Below, piece after piece: positions 45,004 through 54,251 of a stretch of 64,000 bases of DNA. Each line of letters begins with the position of its first letter. The stretch's first letter is position 1. Source of the stretch: Pseudomonas sp. H1h. GTDB taxonomy: Bacteria; Pseudomonadota; Gammaproteobacteria; Pseudomonadales; Pseudomonadaceae. The notes beneath the pieces are model-generated. The model searched no databases. It saw only the letters and a program-made list of their open reading frames with translations, and was not told where the DNA came from. The DNA is taken from the NCBI RefSeq assembly GCF_000633255.1, contig NZ_AYMJ01000013.1, forward strand, positions 124,001 to 188,000. The letters run 5' to 3'. The translations under genes were made by a program, and so were the position numbers.

Positions 45004-45438
45004 ATGATCAATAAAACCCTGCGCATCCTGATTGCCGACCCACAGCATTTTCACCGGATGAAAATCGAACGCCTGTTCAACCACCTCCAATACTTCCGCG
45101 TCGCTCCGGTGCAGAGTCTGCTGGAGTTGCTGACGCTGGTTGAATACGGCTGCGAGCCGTTCGACGCGGTGGTCATCAATGCCGAATTGGCGGCCGGGTC
45201 GTTGGACCTCTCGGGCTTTTTCCTGAACAACCTGCATGTGCGTCATGTGCTGATTTACAACGAGCCATCAGCCCCGGTGCAGACCCCAGCAGGCTTCGCT
45301 CAGGAGAACGTGCAGATCAGCCATGCCGCATTGCCGAACCTGGCAGCGATCGAGCACCTGATGGCCCGCGTCGATGTTCGGCCGGTGTGCGCATCGAATG
45401 TCTGGAACCCGGCGTCGGCCTTGCAACGACGGGCCTGA
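45004..45438 (+). CDS. Stand-alone pseudo-receiver protein B (Asp to Asn)
   Basis: This 144-aa protein resembles the one at 43224: the beta1 strand LRILIADPQ, a similar length to the key site, and AVVINAEL with Asn59 where the phosphoacceptor Asp should be. Asp12 remains of the acidic pair. The C-terminal half is divergent and lacks the Lys signature. CGGGAG stands 7 bp before the ATG. With its own inverted-heptad box and a position just before the regulator/kinase genes, it is likely to be a regulated accessory of the right-hand system. Its molecular role is unknown. Confidence 0.78.
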   Translation: MINKTLRILIADPQHFHRMKIERLFNHLQYFRVAPVQSLLELLTLVEYGCEPFDAVVINAELAAGSLDLSGFFLNNLHVRHVLIYNEPSAPVQTPAGFAQENVQISHAALPNLAAIEHLMARVDVRPVCASNVWNPASALQRRA

Positions 45439-45461
45439 GCACGGTTTGGCGTATGTCGCAA

Positions 45462-45477
45462 CTGTCAGATCTGACAG
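45462..45477. promoter_or_regulatory. 16-bp perfect palindrome before the second LuxR-type regulator
   Basis: CTGTCAGATCTGACAG lies 105 bp before the regulator at 45582, the one unit of the island without an inverted-heptad box. It looks like an operator for a dimeric protein that I cannot name. Confidence 0.5.
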
Positions 45478-45581
45478 GTAGATCCCATGTGGTTCCCGTG
45501 TAACAGTCATAGCGCAGCCACTGCGTCAGGAGCAGCCGATGCCGGTGGCGCCTTTGTCATGTTGTTGCACGGGGAGCCGTC

Positions 45582-46208
45582 ATGAAGTCAGCGCTGATCG
45601 TCGACGATCACCCGGTGGTGCGGGCTGCCGTGAAACTGGTGCTCGAAACCGAGCGCTTCAAGGAAATTCACGAAGCAGCGAGCGCCAGCGAAGCCATGGC
45701 ATTGCACCGAGAGCACAAGCCCAAACTGGTGGTGCTCGATCTCAAGCTGGCAGGGGTCGGCGGCCTGGAAGTGCTGGAGCGGCTCAAGGCCAACGATCCC
45801 GGGTGCAAGGTGCTGATCTTCACTTCCCAGGACCCGCAGTATTATCAGGACCGCTGCCTGCGTGCCGGGGCCTTGGGCTACGTCGCCAAAACCAACCAAC
45901 TGCTGCAATTGCACAAGGCGATCCAGGCACTGATGTCGGGCTATTCCTATTTTGCAGCGCCGTCTGACAACGACTATACGTCGGCCCCGTTGCACCGCAG
46001 CGAAAAGCAGATGATCGACGAACTCTCCAATCGCGAGCTGAACATCCTTGAGCAATTGGCGCACGGCAAGCCCAACAAACTGATCGCCGAAGACATGCAC
46101 CTGAGCCATAAAACCGTCAGCACCTACAAAACCCGCTTGATGAAAAAACTCGGGGTGAACTCGACGGTGCACTTGCGCGAATTCGCCAAACGCAATCATC
46201 TGATCTGA
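45582..46208 (+). CDS. BvgA/RocA-like response regulator with LuxR-type HTH (right system)
   Basis: This 208-aa response regulator is paralogous to the one at 29794. The receiver has DD at 8-9 and Asp53 ([13 protein letters not shown]; the usual Met-Pro after the Asp is replaced), Thr in IFTSQ and Lys in VAKTN. The HTH reads [45 protein letters not shown] precedes the ATG. The kinase gene follows after 8 bp. The recognition helices of the two regulators are similar ([16 protein letters not shown] and [16 protein letters not shown]), so they may share targets. Confidence 0.92.
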   Translation: MKSALIVDDHPVVRAAVKLVLETERFKEIHEAASASEAMALHREHKPKLVVLDLKLAGVGGLEVLERLKANDPGCKVLIFTSQDPQYYQDRCLRAGALGYVAKTNQLLQLHKAIQALMSGYSYFAAPSDNDYTSAPLHRSEKQMIDELSNRELNILEQLAHGKPNKLIAEDMHLSHKTVSTYKTRLMKKLGVNSTVHLREFAKRNHLI

Positions 46209-46216
46209 GTGACCTG

Positions 46217-49200
46217 ATGAGTTCGCGAGGTTGGTTGTGTGTGTTGTGGTTGAGCATCACGACCACCTGTTGGGCCAGTGACTCGCCGCAACGCCTTGAG
46301 TTGTTGCCGCAAGCCGGACTGGACAATATCCACATCGCGCTCGATGAGCGCGACCGGCAATGGCTGCGCCAGCACCCGGTATTGCGCATGGGCATCTCCG
46401 GCCCGGATTATCCACCGTTCGAAATCACCCGCAATCAACAAGAGCTGGAAGGGCTCACCGCCGATTACGCCGAGTTGCTGGCGCAATTGCTCGGTGTGCG
46501 CATCGTCGTGCAACGCTACGCCAACCGTGACGCGGTGATGGCCGCGCTCAAACGCGGCGAGCTGGACCTGCTGGGCACTTCCAACAACTTTGAACTGGCC
46601 GACCCGGACTTCAGGCTGTCGCGCCCCTACGCCGAAGACCAGCCGATGCTGGTGACCCGGCTCGATGAAACGTTACCGGCGGATCTGGCGGGCAAACGCA
46701 TCGCCATGGTCGAGGACTATCTGCCACTGGCCAGCGTGCAGGCGTTCTATCCCCGGGCGGACGTGCAGCGCTACCCCTCCGCGATGGACGCACTCGGTGC
46801 GGTGGCGTTCGGGGTCGATGACGGGTACCTGGGTGACCTGATCAGCGCCAATTACCTGATCAACACCAATTACCGCAATGACCTGCAACTGGCCGGGCCA
46901 TCGGGGCTGGACGCCAACCCCTTCGGTTTCGCCCTGTTGCGTAGCGAGGTACGCCTCAAACGCATCATCGACAGGGCGCTGGCGGTGATTCCCATGGAAC
47001 GCCGGCAACTGATCGAGCAACGCTGGAGTGCGGGGCGCGCGCAAGTGGCCGCACAGTCTCGGGTACGCCTCAGTGTCAGCGAGCGGGAGTGGCTGGACCA
47101 GCATCCGGTGGTACGAGTGGGGGTGATCGAAGACTTCGCGCCGCTGACGTTTTTTGATGCAGAGGGGCGTTTCAGCGGGTTGTCGGCGCAACTGCTCAAC
47201 CTCATCAGTCAACGCACCGGGCTGCATTTCGAAGTTGTCCGGGGGCGATCGCTGGACCGCCAGATCGAGCAGCTCAAGGCCGGTGAACTCGACGTGTTGC
47301 CGGTGGTGACGCCCAGCAGCGAGCGCGAAGCCGAGTTGCAGTTCACCCGTGCATACCTGAACAATCCGTTTGTGCTGGTCGGATCGACAGCGCCCCGCAG
47401 CCCTCGTAGCCTCGACGACCTGCAAGGCAAACGGCTGGCGATTTATCGCGGTCATCCGTTGCGCGACTACATTCTGCGGCGCCTGCCGCGAGTGCGTCTG
47501 GTCGAGGTCAGCAGCCCCGCCGAGGGCATGGAACTGATTGTCAAAGGCCAGGCCGATGCGACCGTCAGTTCATTGCTGGTGGCGCGCTTTCTGATTGCCC
47601 GTCATTACCGCGAGCGCCTGCGCGTCACCAACACCATCGGCGATCAGCCGGCTCGCATCGCTCTGGCTACCGCACCGCAGGCCACGGCGCTGCACACGAT
47701 CCTGAACAAGGCGCTGCTGAGCATCGCACCGCAGCAGATGGACGAACTGGTTGAGCGCTGGAGCCATGATGTGGTGGTGGAGGAGAGCTATTGGCTGCGC
47801 CACCGGCGCGAGATTGTGCTGGGGTTTGCCGCTGCAGCGGGGTTGTTGTTGCTGGCACTGGCCTGGATCGGTTTTCAGCGCTGGCAATTGCGTCAGCGTC
47901 AGCAATGGCTGCATCAACTGCAGCAGGCCAAGGATGCCGCCGACGACGCCAACCGGGCCAAGACCGCGTTTCTGGCGACCATGAGTCATGAAATCCGCAC
48001 CCCGATGAACGCCTTGATCGGCATGCTCGAACTGGCGCTTAAACGGGCCGAGGAGGGTGTGACCGACCGCTTGGCGATTCAGGTGGCGTCCGGTGCCGGC
48101 CAGCAATTACTGGCGTTGATCGGCGACATTCTCGACATCGCGCGCATTGAGTCGGGGCATCTTTCTCTGGCACCGGAACGGGCCAATCTGCACGAGTTGG
48201 TGAACTCGGTGTGCCGGGTGTTCGAAGGGCTGGCGCGACAGAAACACCTGGTGTGGCGCATCGAACTGGATGCTCACAGTGATGTCGACGTGATGCTCGA
48301 CCCGACACGCTTCAAGCAAGTGCTGTCGAACCTGTTGAGCAATGCGATCAAGTTCACCGAGCACGGCCAGGTGGGCCTGCAATTGTCGGTGAGCGCGACG
48401 CCGCTCGGGCTGTTGGACGTGACGGTGGAGATTGCCGACAGCGGCATCGGTATCAGCGCCGAAGACCAACAGCGCCTGTTCAGCCCGTTTGTTCAGGCCG
48501 GCAATCCTGGCCAGTCAGCGCGCAGCGGCTCGGGACTGGGGCTGGTGATCAGCCGCAGCCTCTGCGAAATGATGGGCGGCACGTTGCACCTCGACAGCAC
48601 GCCGGGCCACGGAACCCGGGTGGAAGTCAGCCTGCAGTTGCCACGGCTGAGCCCGCGCAAGCTTGAGTCGACACGCCCCGAAGTCGTGGATAAACCCGCG
48701 CGCTCATTGAGTGTGCTGGTGGTGGACGACCACCCGGTCAACCGTCTGTTGCTGTGCTGGCAACTGAGTGAACTCGGCCACCGTACGGTCGACCTCGACG
48801 ACGGGGAGCAGGGCCTGGAGCGCTGGCGGGCACAACCGTTTGATGTGCTCATCACCGACTGCAACATGCCGCGACGCAACGGGTACGAACTCGCTCGGGC
48901 GATTCGTGACGCCGAGGCGGCGAGTGGCAAGGCGCGTTGCCTGATTCTCGGCTTTACCGCCAATGCACAGATCGAGGAGAAGGTGCGCTGTCTTGCGGCC
49001 GGCATGGACGATTGCCTGTTCAAGCCGATCCGCCTGGCTGATCTGGATCTGGCGTTGCGCGCTGCCAGTCACCACGAGAGAGACCTCGAACCGAGCCCGG
49101 CAGCGCCGGTGACCGAACTCGATCTGAGCGCGCTGGAGCAGATGGCCGGAGACGATCACGCGGTGATGCAACGACTGCGCGACCAGGTGTTGCGCAGCCT

Positions 49201-49435
49201 GCAGGACGATCTGCAACGGCTGGAAGATTTGCGTCCCACCCTTGATCCGGGCGATTTACGCAATCTGGCGCATCACATCAAGGGCGGTGCGCAGATGGTC
49301 GGTGCCGCGCGAGTGACGGCGGCCTGTGTGGATCTTGAACAGGCCTGTCGAGACGCTGAAACCCAAGCGGTCGAGCGCTCGGTGGAGGCGCTGCGCGTGG
49401 CCATGCTGAGCCTTGCGCAGCGTCTTCAAGGCTGA
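46217..49435 (+). CDS. BvgS/RocS-like unorthodox hybrid sensor kinase without PAS (right system)
   Basis: This inner-membrane phosphorelay kinase of 1072 aa is paralogous to the one at 30421. It has a signal peptide (CWASDS), two venus-flytrap domains (about 45-275 and 285-505), and a membrane helix ([21 protein letters not shown]). A short linker leads directly into HisKA with His591 ([10 protein letters not shown]), HATPase with [11 protein letters not shown], a receiver with Asp881 (ITDCNMP), and HPt with His1019 ([10 protein letters not shown]). The PAS domain of the paralogue is missing, which accounts for most of the 137-residue difference. Its stop is 4 bp from the stop of the convergent aldo/keto reductase. 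Confidence 0.94.
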   Translation: MSSRGWLCVLWLSITTTCWASDSPQRLELLPQAGLDNIHIALDERDRQWLRQHPVLRMGISGPDYPPFEITRNQQELEGLTADYAELLAQLLGVRIVVQRYANRDAVMAALKRGELDLLGTSNNFELADPDFRLSRPYAEDQPMLVTRLDETLPADLAGKRIAMVEDYLPLASVQAFYPRADVQRYPSAMDALGAVAFGVDDGYLGDLISANYLINTNYRNDLQLAGPSGLDANPFGFALLRSEVRLKRIIDRALAVIPMERRQLIEQRWSAGRAQVAAQSRVRLSVSEREWLDQHPVVRVGVIEDFAPLTFFDAEGRFSGLSAQLLNLISQRTGLHFEVVRGRSLDRQIEQLKAGELDVLPVVTPSSEREAELQFTRAYLNNPFVLVGSTAPRSPRSLDDLQGKRLAIYRGHPLRDYILRRLPRVRLVEVSSPAEGMELIVKGQADATVSSLLVARFLIARHYRERLRVTNTIGDQPARIALATAPQATALHTILNKALLSIAPQQMDELVERWSHDVVVEESYWLRHRREIVLGFAAAAGLLLLALAWIGFQRWQLRQRQQWLHQLQQAKDAADDANRAKTAFLATMSHEIRTPMNALIGMLELALKRAEEGVTDRLAIQVASGAGQQLLALIGDILDIARIESGHLSLAPERANLHELVNSVCRVFEGLARQKHLVWRIELDAHSDVDVMLDPTRFKQVLSNLLSNAIKFTEHGQVGLQLSVSATPLGLLDVTVEIADSGIGISAEDQQRLFSPFVQAGNPGQSARSGSGLGLVISRSLCEMMGGTLHLDSTPGHGTRVEVSLQLPRLSPRKLESTRPEVVDKPARSLSVLVVDDHPVNRLLLCWQLSELGHRTVDLDDGEQGLERWRAQPFDVLITDCNMPRRNGYELARAIRDAEAASGKARCLILGFTANAQIEEKVRCLAAGMDDCLFKPIRLADLDLALRAASHHERDLEPSPAAPVTELDLSALEQMAGDDHAVMQRLRDQVLRSLQDDLQRLEDLRPTLDPGDLRNLAHHIKGGAQMVGAARVTAACVDLEQACRDAETQAVERSVEALRVAMLSLAQRLQG

Positions 49436-49439
49436 CCGA

Positions 49440-50243
49440 TCAATCCCACTGCGGGGCGATGCCTTCCGGGCTGGTCAGGCGCTGGCCGCGGTCCAGCGTG
49501 GCGATCAACGCCATGTCGGCGTCGCTCAGGGTCAGCGCGGTCGCGCCGAGGTTGCTTTGCAGGTTGGCGCGTTTGGTCGACGACGGAATCACCGCGTAAC
49601 CCAGTTGCATCGCCCAGGCCAGGGTGACTTGCGCCGGGGTGGCCTGCAGGCGTGCGGCGATCTGCTGGATCAGCGGGTCCTTGAGCACTTCGCCATAGGC
49701 GAGGGTCATGTACGAGGTGATCTGGATGCCCTGGCTCTGGGCGAACTCGACCACTTTGCGGTTTTGCAGATACGGGTGCAATTCGATCTGGTTGGTGGCG
49801 ATGTGGTCGGCACCGACGGCTGCGATCGCCTGTTGCATCAGTTCGACGGTGAAGTTGGAGATGCCGATCTGCCGCGTCAGGCCCAGACGCTTGGCTTCCA
49901 GCAGCGCGCCCATGAATTCGGCGACCGGCACCTGGTTTTCCGGTGATGGCCAGTGAATGAGCGTCAGGTCCAGATAATCGGTTTGCAGCTTGTGCAGGCT
50001 TTCCTTGAGGCTGTCGATCAGGCGGTCCTGAGCGAAGTTGGCGACCCAGATCTTGCTGGTGATGAACAACTCGTCGCGGGCGATACCGCTGGCAGCGATG
50101 GCCTGGCCGACCTCGGCTTCGTTTTCGTAGATCTGCGCGGTGTCGATGGCCCGGTAACCGAGTTCAAGGCCCGTGCTCACCGAATCGATGACCACCTGAC
50201 CTTGCAGGCGAAACGTACCCAGACCAAAAGCGGGAACAGACAT
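49440..50243 (-). CDS. dkgB: Aldo/keto reductase, 2,5-diketo-D-gluconate reductase B type
   Basis: This is a cytoplasmic NADPH-dependent aldo/keto reductase of 267 aa, likely to reduce ketoaldehydes such as methylglyoxal or diketogluconate. The catalytic tetrad is visible: Asp34 and Tyr39 ([11 protein letters not shown]), Lys64 (ITSKIWV) and His97 (LIHWP). Cofactor-site segments are [15 protein letters not shown] and [11 protein letters not shown]. The ATG at 50243 has GGAG upstream and starts the conserved [13 protein letters not shown]. It is unrelated to the phosphorelay next to it, as far as I can see. Confidence 0.9.
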   Translation of the reverse strand: MSVPAFGLGTFRLQGQVVIDSVSTGLELGYRAIDTAQIYENEAEVGQAIAASGIARDELFITSKIWVANFAQDRLIDSLKESLHKLQTDYLDLTLIHWPSPENQVPVAEFMGALLEAKRLGLTRQIGISNFTVELMQQAIAAVGADHIATNQIELHPYLQNRKVVEFAQSQGIQITSYMTLAYGEVLKDPLIQQIAARLQATPAQVTLAWAMQLGYAVIPSSTKRANLQSNLGATALTLSDADMALIATLDRGQRLTSPEGIAPQWD

Positions 50244-50379
50244 TGATGACTCCAGGGTTGCAGTGGGAATGGGCAGGAGTATCCGCGTCTGCGTCCTTGA
50301 GAAAAACCGCTGGTGAGGCAAAGCACTGTTGAGCAGAAGTCATGAATCTTTCCCAGGAGTTGTGTGGTCTGGGCTGGCC

Positions 50380-50449
50380 TCTTCGCGAGCAGACTCGCTC
50401 CCACATTGGATTGCGGTCTCCTGTGGGAGCGAGCCTGCTCGCGAAGGCC
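50380..50449. repeat. REPIN upstream of dkgB
   Basis: An inverted copy (50380-50406) and a direct copy (50421-50449, GTGGGAGCGAGCCTGCTCGC) lie 14 bp apart. The rest of the 473-bp space between dkgB and the pirin gene holds a LysR-gene remnant and the pirin promoter region. Confidence 0.85.
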
Positions 50450-50500
50450 GCACCAACGATTCAGGCTATATCGCTCTGCGCAAATTCCTCCCCAGGAAAA

Positions 50501-50611
50501 TCAATCTACGTGCGCACCGACGGTAGCAGTCCCCGACGCCCTCCCGGCGGCGAATCCATGATGTTCCACCACTTGGGTGAAGTAGTAGAGGCTGTTGAGG
50601 TCTTCCTCCAT
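50501..50611 (-). pseudogene. Remnant of a LysR-type regulator gene
   Basis: An ATG with GGAG 4 bp upstream opens a 36-codon frame whose start, MEEDLNSLYYFTQVVEHHGF, is the classic N-terminal HTH of a LysR regulator. The next residues (AAGRASG) still resemble the family (APAGRALG). After that similarity ends and a stop follows at 50501. The rest of the gene (about 260 codons) is gone, with REP sequence in its place. Many pseudomonads have a LysR gene divergent from pirin, so this is probably the decayed neighbour regulator. Confidence 0.72.
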
Positions 50612-50716
50612 CGTTCTCCAGATAGAACGCTAAGGCCGATTTTTGCAGTCTAGTGCATTAATGGATACGGATTTATGCTTAATCCAGTGCATCACTTACC
50701 CCAATTGGAGACAACC

Positions 50717-51583
50717 ATGAAAAACATCATTGGTATCTACACCAGCCCGCGCGGCCATTGGGTCGGCGATGGTTTCCCGGTTCGCACACTGTTTTCCTAC
50801 GACAACCTGGGCCAACACATCAGCCCGTTCCTGCTGCTCGATCACGCCGGCCCGGCGTCATTCACCCCGACCACCGAGCGCCGTGGCGTTGGTCAGCATC
50901 CGCACCGTGGTTTCGAAACCGTGACAATCGTCTACGAGGGCGAAGTGCAGCACCGCGACTCGACCGGCAGTGGCGGTGTTATCGGCCCGGGCGATGTGCA
51001 ATGGATGACCGCCGCTTCGGGGATCCTGCATGAAGAATTCCACTCGGAGAACTTCGCCAAAAACGGTGGCAACCTGGAAATGGTGCAGCTGTGGGTCAAC
51101 CTGCCAGCCAAGGACAAAATGGCTGCGCCGGGCTACCAGACCATTCTCGACAGCGACATTCCGAGCATCGCGCTCAAGGACAACGCCGGCAGCCTGCGCC
51201 TGATCGCCGGTGAGTTCGATGGTCACACCGGTCCGTCGCGCACCTTCACCCCGATCGACGTGTGGGACCTGCGCCTGAATGCCGGCAAATTGCTGACGCT
51301 GGACCTGCACGAAGGTCGCAACACGGCATTGGTGGTGTTGAAAGGTTCGGTGCAGGTCAACGGTCTGGAAACGGTGCGCGTAGGGCAGTTGGCGCTGTTC
51401 GAGCGTGACGGTCATCAGTTGACGCTTGAAGCCAGCCAGGACGCAGTGGTGTTGCTGCTCAGCGGCGAGCCGATCGACGAGCCGATTGTCGGCCACGGCC
51501 CGTTCGTGATGAACACCGACCAGGAAATTCACCAGGCGTTCGCCGACTTCCAGTCCGGCCGTTTCGGCCAGATGCACGCTTGA
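50717..51583 (+). CDS. Pirin-family protein (bicupin)
   Basis: Pirins are iron-binding bicupins; some act as quercetinases or regulators. The 288-aa product has the N-terminal cupin motif HPHRGFETVTIVYEGEVQHRDS, with the metal ligands in PHRGFET and HEE (GILHEEFHSE), and the C-terminal cupin (RTALVVLKGSVQVNG style). SD TTGGAG lies 6 bp before the ATG. The 105 bp between it and the LysR remnant carry AGTGCAT twice (50652 and 50686) and GGATT/AATCC arms, perhaps old LysR operator sequence. Confidence 0.92.
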   Translation: MKNIIGIYTSPRGHWVGDGFPVRTLFSYDNLGQHISPFLLLDHAGPASFTPTTERRGVGQHPHRGFETVTIVYEGEVQHRDSTGSGGVIGPGDVQWMTAASGILHEEFHSENFAKNGGNLEMVQLWVNLPAKDKMAAPGYQTILDSDIPSIALKDNAGSLRLIAGEFDGHTGPSRTFTPIDVWDLRLNAGKLLTLDLHEGRNTALVVLKGSVQVNGLETVRVGQLALFERDGHQLTLEASQDAVVLLLSGEPIDEPIVGHGPFVMNTDQEIHQAFADFQSGRFGQMHA

Positions 51584-51643
51584 CGCAAAAAACCACTGCC
51601 CTCTACACAGGACGCGTAGGCCGGTTCGAAGGCCAGGGATGGC

Positions 51644-52026
51644 CTGACCCACCGCCTTCGGGAGCAAGCCCCCTCCCACAGGGAACTGTATTCCAGGCAG
51701 ATCCTGCACTTTGCTCCGAGGCAACAAGCCACACACTCGACCCCTGACACACTACAAAATCCATGTGGGAGTGGGCTTGCTCACGAAAGCGGAGTGTCAT
51801 TCACCGATGATGCTGGCTGACCCACCGCCTTCGGGAGCAAGCCCCCTCCCACAGGGAACGGTATTCCAGGCAGTTGCTGCACTTTGCTCTGAGTCACCCA
51901 GACACACTCGACCTCTGACACACCACAAAACCCCTGTGGGAGTGGGCTTGCTCACGAAGGCGGCGGGTCATTCAGCGATGAGGCTGGCTGACCCACCGCC
52001 ATCGCGAGCAGGCTCACTCCTACAGG
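51644..52026. repeat. Tandem array of about 172-bp REP-containing units
   Basis: Two full units start at 51644 and 51817 (CTGACCCACCGCC), with a third partial unit from 51988. Each unit holds an inverted REP and a direct REP (GTGGGAGTGGGCTTGCTCAC) separated by about 85 bp of conserved spacer that includes GCACTTTGCTC and GACACACTCGACC. The 550-bp space between pirin and the MscS gene has no coding sequence that I can support. Confidence 0.87.
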
Positions 52027-52133
52027 GATTTTGGGGTGTTTTCGGGAACGGGTTCATCCTGCCAAATCAATTACTCCTACACTTGCCCAATCTGTGCGAT
52101 CTTCTCGCGATTGGCCCGTGTCGGAGTGCTTTG

Positions 52134-53576
52134 ATGTTGTCTTTTTTGACTGAACATCCGTTGTTTTGCGCGTTGATCCTGATCCTCCTCGATCTGGGCC
52201 TGTGGCGCCTGATCAGCTCCCGTGGCAGTGAGTGGAAGCTGCTGGTGCGGGTGCTGATTTTCGGCCTGTTCAGTGCGGTACTGTTCAACGAAGGCCTCAA
52301 CCCGATGGAGCCGGCGCCGTGGGCCGACAACGTGCCGCTGCACCTGGCGGCGACCGGGTTGCAGATCGGCTGGTGGCTGTTCGGCGCGCGCACCCTGACC
52401 GTGTTGATCGGCGCGGTGATGATGCAGCGGGTCGGGCACACCGGGCGCCTGTTGCAGGACCTGCTCGGTGCGGTGATCTTCCTGATTGCAATCATCGCCG
52501 CGCTGGCCTATGTGCTCGATCTGCCGGTCAAAGGCGTGCTGGCGACCTCCGGAGCCTTGGCGATCATCGTCGGTCTGGCGTTGCAGAGCACCCTGAGCGA
52601 CGTGTTCTCCGGGATCGTGCTCAACACCACCAAGCCGTACCAGATCGATGACTGGATCTCGATCGATGGCACCGAAGGCCGGGTCATCGACATCGACTGG
52701 CGCGCCACGCGTCTGCAAACCAGTCAGGGCAGCATGGCGGTGATCCCCAACTCGCTGGCGGCCAAGGCCAAGATCATCAACTTCAGCCGGCCGAGCAATA
52801 TGTTCGGCCTGGCCGTCAGTGTGCAGGTCAGCCCGCATGCGCGACCGACCACGGTGATCGACGCACTCGAACGGGCGATGCAGGGTTGCCGTCCGTTGCT
52901 GGACAACCCTTCGCCGAGCGTGGCGCTGAAAAGCTCCACCAGCACCGGCGTCGAATACGAAATCAGTGGCTTCGTGTCGTCGATGGACCAGAAACGTCCG
53001 GTGCGCAATCAGCTGTTCGATCTGGCCTACCGGCACTTGCAGGCGTCCGGGGTCAATCTGTTGTCGAGCGTGGAGCCGAATGCGCCAAGCGGCCTGTCGC
53101 GGCCACGGGCGCTGCTCGACAGTTCACCGATTTTCTCCACCTTGCGCCAGGAAGAGAAAGACACCTTCAGCCAGAACATGACCCTGCAAACCTTCCGTGC
53201 CGGCGAGACGATTCTCGACGCCGGGGAGGTCAGCGATCATTTGTTCATCATCGAATCCGGTGTGGTCACCGTGACCCTGACCCGCCACGGCAGCCCGTTC
53301 GAATCCGGGCGCATGGGGCCGGGGGAGGTGATCGGCGAGGCCGGTATCCTGTCCGACTCTTCGGTGCCGGCCACCTTCGCGGCGAAAACCTTCTGCGCGC
53401 TGTACCGCATCGAGAAGACCTACCTCAAACCCTGCCTGGATGCCCGCCACGACATCAACGAGGCGATGAAGGCCTTGCTCGATTACCGGCTGCACAAGGC
53501 CCAGACGCTGACCCAGGACGTGCCGGCCGTGGTGGCAAAAACCGGCTTCCTGCAGTGGTTGCGCAACCGGGTGTGA
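52134..53576 (+). CDS. MscS-family mechanosensitive channel with C-terminal cyclic-nucleotide-binding domain
   Basis: This is an inner-membrane channel of 480 aa, likely to open on hypo-osmotic shock and possibly be tuned by a nucleotide. Membrane helices occupy about residues 5-135 (ALILILLDLGLW; LLGAVIFLIAIIAALAYVL). The MscS pore/beta core reads GVLATSGALAIIVGLALQSTLSDVFSGIVL then DDWISIDGTEGRVIDIDWRATRL. The C-terminal domain (about 326-430) is a cNMP-binding fold: FRAGETILDAGEVSDHLFIIESG and GEVIGEAGILSDSSVPATFAA. The start at 52134 has GGAG upstream; the frame is open much further up, but only through REP sequence. Confidence 0.9.
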   Translation: MLSFLTEHPLFCALILILLDLGLWRLISSRGSEWKLLVRVLIFGLFSAVLFNEGLNPMEPAPWADNVPLHLAATGLQIGWWLFGARTLTVLIGAVMMQRVGHTGRLLQDLLGAVIFLIAIIAALAYVLDLPVKGVLATSGALAIIVGLALQSTLSDVFSGIVLNTTKPYQIDDWISIDGTEGRVIDIDWRATRLQTSQGSMAVIPNSLAAKAKIINFSRPSNMFGLAVSVQVSPHARPTTVIDALERAMQGCRPLLDNPSPSVALKSSTSTGVEYEISGFVSSMDQKRPVRNQLFDLAYRHLQASGVNLLSSVEPNAPSGLSRPRALLDSSPIFSTLRQEEKDTFSQNMTLQTFRAGETILDAGEVSDHLFIIESGVVTVTLTRHGSPFESGRMGPGEVIGEAGILSDSSVPATFAAKTFCALYRIEKTYLKPCLDARHDINEAMKALLDYRLHKAQTLTQDVPAVVAKTGFLQWLRNRV

Positions 53577-53672
53577 CGCGGTGGTCTACTCGTCTTCCGG
53601 GAGATTGGCTATTTGCCCGGGGCAGGGTCGGGACTACCTTAGTCACACATTCACCGGCCCCGGACACTCACC

Positions 53673-54113
53673 ATGAAAGCTCGTACCGATTTCTACACCG
53701 CTTCCCCTGACGCCCTGAAAGCGATGATCGCGCTGGAAACCGCGGTCTCGAAACTGCCGCTTGAAAAGACCCTGGTCGAACTGGTCAAGCTGCGCGCTTC
53801 GCAGATCAATGGCTGCGCGTTCTGCATCGACATGCACACCGCCGATGCGATCAAAGGCGGCGAGACCCCACGCCGGTTGTTCGCGGTGACCGCATGGCGT
53901 GAAGCGCCGTTCTTCACCGAGCGTGAACGCGCTGCGCTGCTGTGGACCGAATCGCTGACCCAACTGAGTCTGACTCACGCCCCGGACGAAGACTACGAAG
54001 TCGTCGCCGCGCAGTTCTCGCCCAAGGAAATGGTCGACCTGACTGTGGCGATCAGCACCATCAACAGTTGGAACCGTCTGGCGGTAGGCTTCCGTAAAAC
54101 CCCACAACTCTGA
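53673..54113 (+). CDS. AhpD-like carboxymuconolactone decarboxylase family protein
   Basis: This is a small alkylhydroperoxidase-like protein of 146 aa, probably a thiol peroxidase/reductase. It has the active-site motif Cys48-x-x-Cys51-x-x-x-His55 in NGCAFCIDMHT, followed by the family segment AVTAWREAPFFTERERAALLWTE and INSWNRLAVGFRK. The ATG has no clear SD (only CGGACAC upstream), so translation may be weak. It is convergent with the efflux operon across a REP pair. Confidence 0.9.
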   Translation: MKARTDFYTASPDALKAMIALETAVSKLPLEKTLVELVKLRASQINGCAFCIDMHTADAIKGGETPRRLFAVTAWREAPFFTERERAALLWTESLTQLSLTHAPDEDYEVVAAQFSPKEMVDLTVAISTINSWNRLAVGFRKTPQL

Positions 54114-54130
54114 CCGTTCACGGTCGATAA

Positions 54131-54223
54131 CTGTGGGAGCGGGCTTGCTCGCGAAGGCGTCGTGTCAGTCACATTAGTGGTTATCTGACACACCGCTTTC
54201 GCGAGCAAGCCCGCTCCCACAGT
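54131..54223. repeat. REPIN between convergent AhpD-like and EmrB-like genes
   Basis: A direct copy (54131-54160, GTGGGAGCGGGCTTGCTCGC) and an inverted copy (54190-54223) lie 29 bp apart and could form a bidirectional hairpin at the shared 3' end. Confidence 0.87.
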
Positions 54224-54251
54224 GGAAAGTGCATACCACTCAGAAGGGTGA

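Noticed and set aside
51644..52026. Possible CRISPR array
   Set aside because: The repeated unit is about 172 bp, contains known REP palindromes and has no short regular repeats with unique spacers. No cas genes are present.
52065..52080. CTCCTACACTTG before the MscS gene as another inverted-heptad box
   Set aside because: Only one short half-site, no opposing arm and no second copy at 21-22 bp.
51711..52133. N-terminal extension of the MscS channel protein
   Set aside because: The extra 141 codons are only REP-array sequence read through. The ATG at 52134 has a ribosome site and starts the first membrane helix.
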